A stretch of DNA of 64,000 bases from DAMBHY01 sp032068765 (GTDB lineage: Bacteria > Bacteroidota > Bacteroidia > Bacteroidales > Dysgonomonadaceae), in the NCBI GenBank assembly GCA_032068765.1, contig DAMBHY010000008.1, forward strand, positions 1 through 64,000, read 5' to 3'. Under the pieces are notes generated by a model. The model saw nothing but the letters and a program-made list of their open reading frames with translations. It was not told where the DNA came from and ran no database searches. Positions 60,550-64,000 of the stretch are shown piece by piece. Position numbers and translations under genes: made by a program. The stretch's first letter is position 1. The number at the start of each line of letters is the position of its first letter.

Positions 60550-60557
60550 CAAAAGTA
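60550..60557 (-). promoter_or_regulatory. -7 box of the Nif3 gene
   Basis: It reads TACTTTTG on the minus strand. It is one half of a tight divergent pair with the box at 60570. Confidence 0.6.
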
Positions 60558-60569
60558 ACCGAAATTTTG

Positions 60570-60577
60570 TATTTTTG
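60570..60577 (+). promoter_or_regulatory. -7 box of the PNGase F-like gene
   Basis: TATTTTTG matches TAnnTTTG. Its position rules against a start codon at 60583 and favours the ATG at 60607. Confidence 0.6.
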
Positions 60578-60606
60578 CAGGAATGACATTCAAAAAGGAA
60601 ATATAT

Positions 60607-61842
60607 ATGATAAAGAAAAGTATACTTATCACTTTTTTATCGCTGTTCAATATTGTATTTTTATATTCTCAAAATCGTACAAAGCAACCTATTCACATTC
60701 CTGTATTTATTAATACGCCTGTTCTTTTCAATCCAACCTATTATCCTAACGGCGTAGTACAGAAAGACGGACTGACTTATCTGCAAAACGGCCGAATTGT
60801 ATTGAAAAAAGTAAAAATTCCATCTTTCAAAAACTACACATTTACCAATATCGAAGTGAAATTGGTATCAAACGGTGACCCATGGGATAAATCAGGATCG
60901 TGTTTTATTATTCCCAATACTTCCAAAATCAGCATGTTGGATATTGCAGACGACAAAGCTCAATATCCTTACATAGATTCTTTGAAGTACGAAAAACTTG
61001 TCGGAATTGTTTCGGGAAGAGACTACAAACCGACCGTGGAGTTGATGCGCTTTATGACGCCATTCGGCGTGGGACATTTTAGCGGATTAAAAGACTCACT
61101 TTCTATGAAACGCAAACCAGTGTATGTGGACGAATGGGCCCCAAACGTTGTTTGGAAACAGGATGTGACTGACCTCCTTCCATTGATGGACAACGAGGTT
61201 TATATAGGGATATTTATAGACACATGGACAAATAAAGGGTATAAGGTGGATGTAACGCTTTCGTTTACCGAGAGTGTCGTACGTGGTGATAAACGACCTA
61301 AAACACACGTGGAGCCGTTGCTAAATACTGTATATTATCTCGGTCAGCAACTGCCGGATATCTTTTCGCGCAAGGCGCTGAATGTGCCGTTCAACATTCC
61401 CAAAAAAGCGAAGAAAGTGCGCCTCAAATACATTGCAACGGGTCATGGAGGTCATGAAAACGGTGATGAATTTAGACCTCAAAAGCATATCCTTTCTATA
61501 GACAACAAAGAGTTGACGACCTTCACTCCTTGGAGAACGGACTGCGCATCTTTCCGCAGATTCAACCCTTCAACTGGAGTTTGGCTCGTGAAGCGTGATT
61601 TGGCTTACATTACTGATGAAGGAAAACGTGCCATCAAACAGATTGAAGAACCACTGGGGTCTTCAGATTTATCTCGCAGCAACTGGTGTCCTGGAAGTGA
61701 CGTGATGCCTTACGTGATGGATTTATCTTCTTTTCCCGCAGGCAATCACACATTCACTATCCAAATTCCTGAATCTACACCCATGAGCAAGGACAAACTC
61801 AACCACTGGCTGATATCGGCATATCTTGTGTGGGAAGAATAA
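60607..61842 (+). CDS. secreted peptide-N-glycosidase F-like glycoamidase
   Basis: A 411-residue exported protein with a signal peptide (SILITFLSLFNIVFLYSQ). Two beta-sandwich domains typical of PNGase F are suggested. Landmarks are KYIATGHGGHENGDEF in the second domain, FTPWRTDCASFRRFNPSTG, and DLSRSNWCPGSDVMPYVMDLS, the conserved tryptophan/cysteine core. PNGase F releases N-linked glycans from glycoproteins by cleaving the Asn amide bond, pointing to use of host or dietary glycoproteins. The catalytic acids were not assigned by position. The gene is monocistronic, with an AAAAGGAAA stretch before the ATG. Confidence 0.88.
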   Translation: MIKKSILITFLSLFNIVFLYSQNRTKQPIHIPVFINTPVLFNPTYYPNGVVQKDGLTYLQNGRIVLKKVKIPSFKNYTFTNIEVKLVSNGDPWDKSGSCFIIPNTSKISMLDIADDKAQYPYIDSLKYEKLVGIVSGRDYKPTVELMRFMTPFGVGHFSGLKDSLSMKRKPVYVDEWAPNVVWKQDVTDLLPLMDNEVYIGIFIDTWTNKGYKVDVTLSFTESVVRGDKRPKTHVEPLLNTVYYLGQQLPDIFSRKALNVPFNIPKKAKKVRLKYIATGHGGHENGDEFRPQKHILSIDNKELTTFTPWRTDCASFRRFNPSTGVWLVKRDLAYITDEGKRAIKQIEEPLGSSDLSRSNWCPGSDVMPYVMDLSSFPAGNHTFTIQIPESTPMSKDKLNHWLISAYLVWEE

Positions 61843-61927
61843 ATTTTAATGAAGATTATAAATAAAAGAATTCCTACATATAATTAACTGGAAAACGACC
61901 TGTATATCCTTATGTATACTGAATAAA

Positions 61928-61957
61928 AAAAGCGCGACGATCACTCGGGGCGCTTTT
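61928..61957 (-). terminator. terminator of the alpha operon
   Basis: AAAAGCGC (61928-61935) pairs with GCGCTTTT (61950-61957). On the minus strand a long T run follows. It is about 106 bp beyond the rplQ stop and could also serve the PNGase F-like gene on the plus strand (CGCTTTTAAT). Confidence 0.85.
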
Positions 61958-62062
61958 AATGTTTAACATTTTAAAAATCACAGCTCGTTGTCACTACATC
62001 ATTCAACCAGATGTTAGTACTGGTTATCGCGAAAAAAGTATATGACAGCGTTTCCTTACAAC

Positions 62063-62671
62063 TTAAGCGTTATCACGTGGTTGTGGCACGGTGTTATTCT
62101 CAATAGTAGCCTCATTGTGGCTTATTACTTGAGATTCTTCGCTTACGTTGTTTTTTTCTTCTATTACTTCAGCTTTTTCAGTAACTTCTTTTTTACTTGC
62201 TTTTTCTGCTTTCGTTGACTTTGCAGAAGTTGCAGTAGTCTCTTCAGTAACTTTTTTACGTGAACGACGTGTCTTAGCTTTTTTAGCTGCTCCACCATCT
62301 TTCATCATATTTTCGTTAAAGTCTACAAGTTCAATAAAACAAGTGGCAGCATTGTCACCCAAGCGGTAACCTGTTTTAATAATACGAGTGTATCCACCTT
62401 GACGGTCACCTACTTTTTGAGAAATTACCTGAAAAAGTTCAGTAACCGCTTGTTTATTTTGCAAATCGCTGAAGACAATTCTGCGAGAACTTGTTGTATC
62501 TTCTTTTGATTTTGTAATGATAGGCTCAACGAATTGACGCAACGCTTTTGCTTTGGCAACTGTTGTGAAAATACGTTTGTGCATAATCAAAGAATTAGCC
62601 ATGTTAGATAACATTGCTCCACGATGAGCAGTCTTACGGCCTAAGTGATTATTTTTATTATTATGTCTCAT
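62063..62671 (-). CDS. rplQ: 50S ribosomal protein L17, extended C-terminus
   Basis: A 202-residue protein. Residues 1-120 are standard L17 (NHLGRKTAHRGAMLSNMANSL, VEPIITKSKED, GGYTRIIKTGYRLGDNAATCFIELV). The last 80 residues are a low-complexity Ala/Lys/Glu/Thr-rich tail not present in the short form; such tails are common in Bacteroidetes. It is last in the alpha operon, 7 bp after rpoA. Confidence 0.97.
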   Translation of the reverse strand: MRHNNKNNHLGRKTAHRGAMLSNMANSLIMHKRIFTTVAKAKALRQFVEPIITKSKEDTTSSRRIVFSDLQNKQAVTELFQVISQKVGDRQGGYTRIIKTGYRLGDNAATCFIELVDFNENMMKDGGAAKKAKTRRSRKKVTEETTATSAKSTKAEKASKKEVTEKAEVIEEKNNVSEESQVISHNEATIENNTVPQPRDNA

Positions 62672-62678
62672 TGCTTAG

Positions 62679-63680
62679 TTAGTCTTTATCTAATTTATAT
62701 TTAGAGATATCCATACCGAAAGAGAGTGATAGATTGTCAAGCAATTCATCTAACTCAGTAAGAGATTTTTTACCGAAATTACGGAATTTCAAAAGGTCGT
62801 TCTTGTTATGAGCTACCAGTTGTCCTAATGTTTCAACATCAGCTGCTTTCAAACAGTTGAGTGCACGAACCGACAAATTTAGGTCTGACAGTTTGCGCTT
62901 TAACATCTGACGCATATGCAGAACTTCTTCATCAAATTCTTCAACACTTTCAGAGTTTGTAGATTCAATCATGATTTTGTTATCATCAGAGAACAACATA
63001 AAGTGTTGTATCAAGATTTTAGCAGCATCTTTAAGAGCGTCTTTCGGAGCTATCGACCCATCTGTGATAATTTCGATGATCAATTTTTCGTAGTCGGTTT
63101 TTTGCTCAATACGGTAGTTTTCAATCTCATATTTTACATTTCGGATTGGAGTGTAAATAGAGTCGATGGCTATGGTATGTACATCGTCAGAAGATAACAT
63201 TTCGCGGTTTTCGTCAGCCGGAACATATCCTCTACCTTTATTGATGGTAAGCTCGAGATGTACATTCGCTTTTTTGTCAAGATGACAAATTTCTAATTCG
63301 GGATTAAGTACCTCAAAGCCTGTCAATATTTTACCAATATCACCGGCTTTAAACACTTCCGTACCCGAAATATTAAGGCTTACTTTCTCGTTTTCGAATT
63401 CTTCCACCAAACGGTTGAATCTTACTTTCTTTAGGTTGAGAATGATAGCAGTTACATCTTCTACAACTCCTGGAATTGTTGCAAATTCGTGTTCGACTCC
63501 GTCAATTTTTACAGATGTAATAGCAAATCCTTCAAGTGAAGATAATAAGATACGGCGCAATGCATTACCAATGGTAATACCGTAACCTGGTTCAAGTGGG
63601 CGGAATTCAAACTTTCCTGAGAAAGCATCCTCCTGCAACATAATTACCTTATCGGGTTTCTGAAATGATAATATTGCCAT
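62679..63680 (-). CDS. rpoA: DNA-directed RNA polymerase subunit alpha
   Basis: A 333-residue subunit with the N-terminal dimerisation domain (GKFEFRPLEPGYGITIGNALRRILLSSL near the start, and ATIPGVVEDVTAIILNLK) and a C-terminal domain (LNLSVRALNCLKAADVETLG, then RNFGKKSLTELDELLDNL) that contacts promoter DNA and activators. Length is normal. It lies between rpsD and rplQ, with 2-bp and 7-bp gaps. Confidence 0.98.
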   Translation of the reverse strand: MAILSFQKPDKVIMLQEDAFSGKFEFRPLEPGYGITIGNALRRILLSSLEGFAITSVKIDGVEHEFATIPGVVEDVTAIILNLKKVRFNRLVEEFENEKVSLNISGTEVFKAGDIGKILTGFEVLNPELEICHLDKKANVHLELTINKGRGYVPADENREMLSSDDVHTIAIDSIYTPIRNVKYEIENYRIEQKTDYEKLIIEIITDGSIAPKDALKDAAKILIQHFMLFSDDNKIMIESTNSESVEEFDEEVLHMRQMLKRKLSDLNLSVRALNCLKAADVETLGQLVAHNKNDLLKFRNFGKKSLTELDELLDNLSLSFGMDISKYKLDKD

Positions 63681-63682
63681 GA

Positions 63683-64000
63683 TTATTGTTTAGAATATAA
63701 TTCTACGATCAATTGTTCTTTAATATTTTCCGGGATATCAGCTCTTTCCGGTATATGTAGATATTTACCGGACATTGAAAAATTGTCCCATTCTAACCAT
63801 GCATATTTGCTATGATTAAAGCCAGCCAAAGCATTTGTTATTACTAACAAAGATTTAGATTTTTCTCTTACGCCAACAATATCACCTGCCTTCAAAGTAT
63901 AAGAAGGAATATTTACAACTTTACCATTGACAGTAATATGACGATGAGAAACTAATTGGCGTGCAGCAGCTCTCGTAGGTGCAATACCTAAACGAAATAC
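63683..64000 (-). CDS. rpsD: 30S ribosomal protein S4, C-terminal part (runs off the window)
   Basis: 105 codons are visible, open to the window edge. The S4 RNA-binding domain reads VFRLGIAPTRAAARQLVSHR, HITVNGKVVNIPSYTLKAGD and ends ERADIPENIKEQLIVELYSKQ. S4 nucleates 30S assembly and often represses its own operon; here it heads the visible part of rpsD-rpoA-rplQ. The 5' part lies beyond 64000. Confidence 0.96.
   Translation of the reverse strand, partial: VFRLGIAPTRAAARQLVSHRHITVNGKVVNIPSYTLKAGDIVGVREKSKSLLVITNALAGFNHSKYAWLEWDNFSMSGKYLHIPERADIPENIKEQLIVELYSKQ

Overview
The window is AT-rich bacterial chromosome and reads as Bacteroidetes, most likely order Bacteroidales. Supporting signs: most intergenic regions carry the Bacteroidetes -7 promoter box TAnnTTTG and almost no Shine-Dalgarno sequences; there are GLPGLI, CarboxypepD_reg/TonB and DUF4834 proteins; the atp operon has the order D-C-(I-like)-B-E-F-H-A-G; and heme synthesis genes of the late steps only sit beside a TonB receptor. 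Family or genus cannot be fixed from this window. I see no tRNA, rRNA, phage, complete insertion sequence or CRISPR array.

Layout. 1-690: a five-copy 42-bp satellite array and decayed intergenic DNA. 691-10978: proline catabolism (proline dehydrogenase and, 7.5 kb away, P5C dehydrogenase) around a broken outer-membrane barrel gene, a TonB-type/GLPGLI pair and a divergent histidine kinase/response regulator pair. 11315-14162: a GNAT/FemAB-like protein, an acyltransferase, a small membrane protein and a short HPPK. 14155-23345: two RelA/SpoT homologs (one apparently synthetase-only, one with an intact HD hydrolase motif), a CoA-transferase, MiaB and a YtxH/holin-like stress cluster. 23503-27866: a TPP riboswitch and a thiamine acquisition operon (TonB receptor, PnuT, SIMPL protein, thiamine pyrophosphokinase). 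27979-35116: the complete F-type ATP synthase operon. 35361-40952: AroB, a NagZ-like GH3/beta-lactamase-fold fusion, and a 5'-nucleotidase split over two genes. 41178-42773: L19, RecO and a HAD phosphatase. 42878-48922: a four-gene operon of TonB receptor, permease, HemN and protoporphyrinogen oxidase, which looks like a porphyrin salvage unit. 49031-51522: nucleoside-gate protein, SmpB, PssA, DUF4834. 51523-52888: a gene-poor decayed island holding a second array of the same 42-bp satellite and gene fragments. 52889-60525: UDP-glucose dehydrogenase, a LolC/E-like permease, RbfA, O-methyltransferase, pyruvate kinase, AroQ, a zinc-ribbon protein and Nif3/YqfO. 60607-61842: a secreted PNGase F-like glycoamidase. 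62063-64000: the alpha operon (rpsD partial, rpoA, rplQ).

The most unusual items are the dispersed 42-bp satellite, whose 7-bp half-sites alternate in orientation every 21 bp, with a second dispersed segment found near both arrays; the putative porphyrin-salvage operon with a palindromic operator; the riboswitch-controlled thiamine locus; and a TonB-barrel pseudogene whose 5' end runs into a separate 21-bp tandem repeat array. Function calls rest on motifs read by eye; no database search was run.
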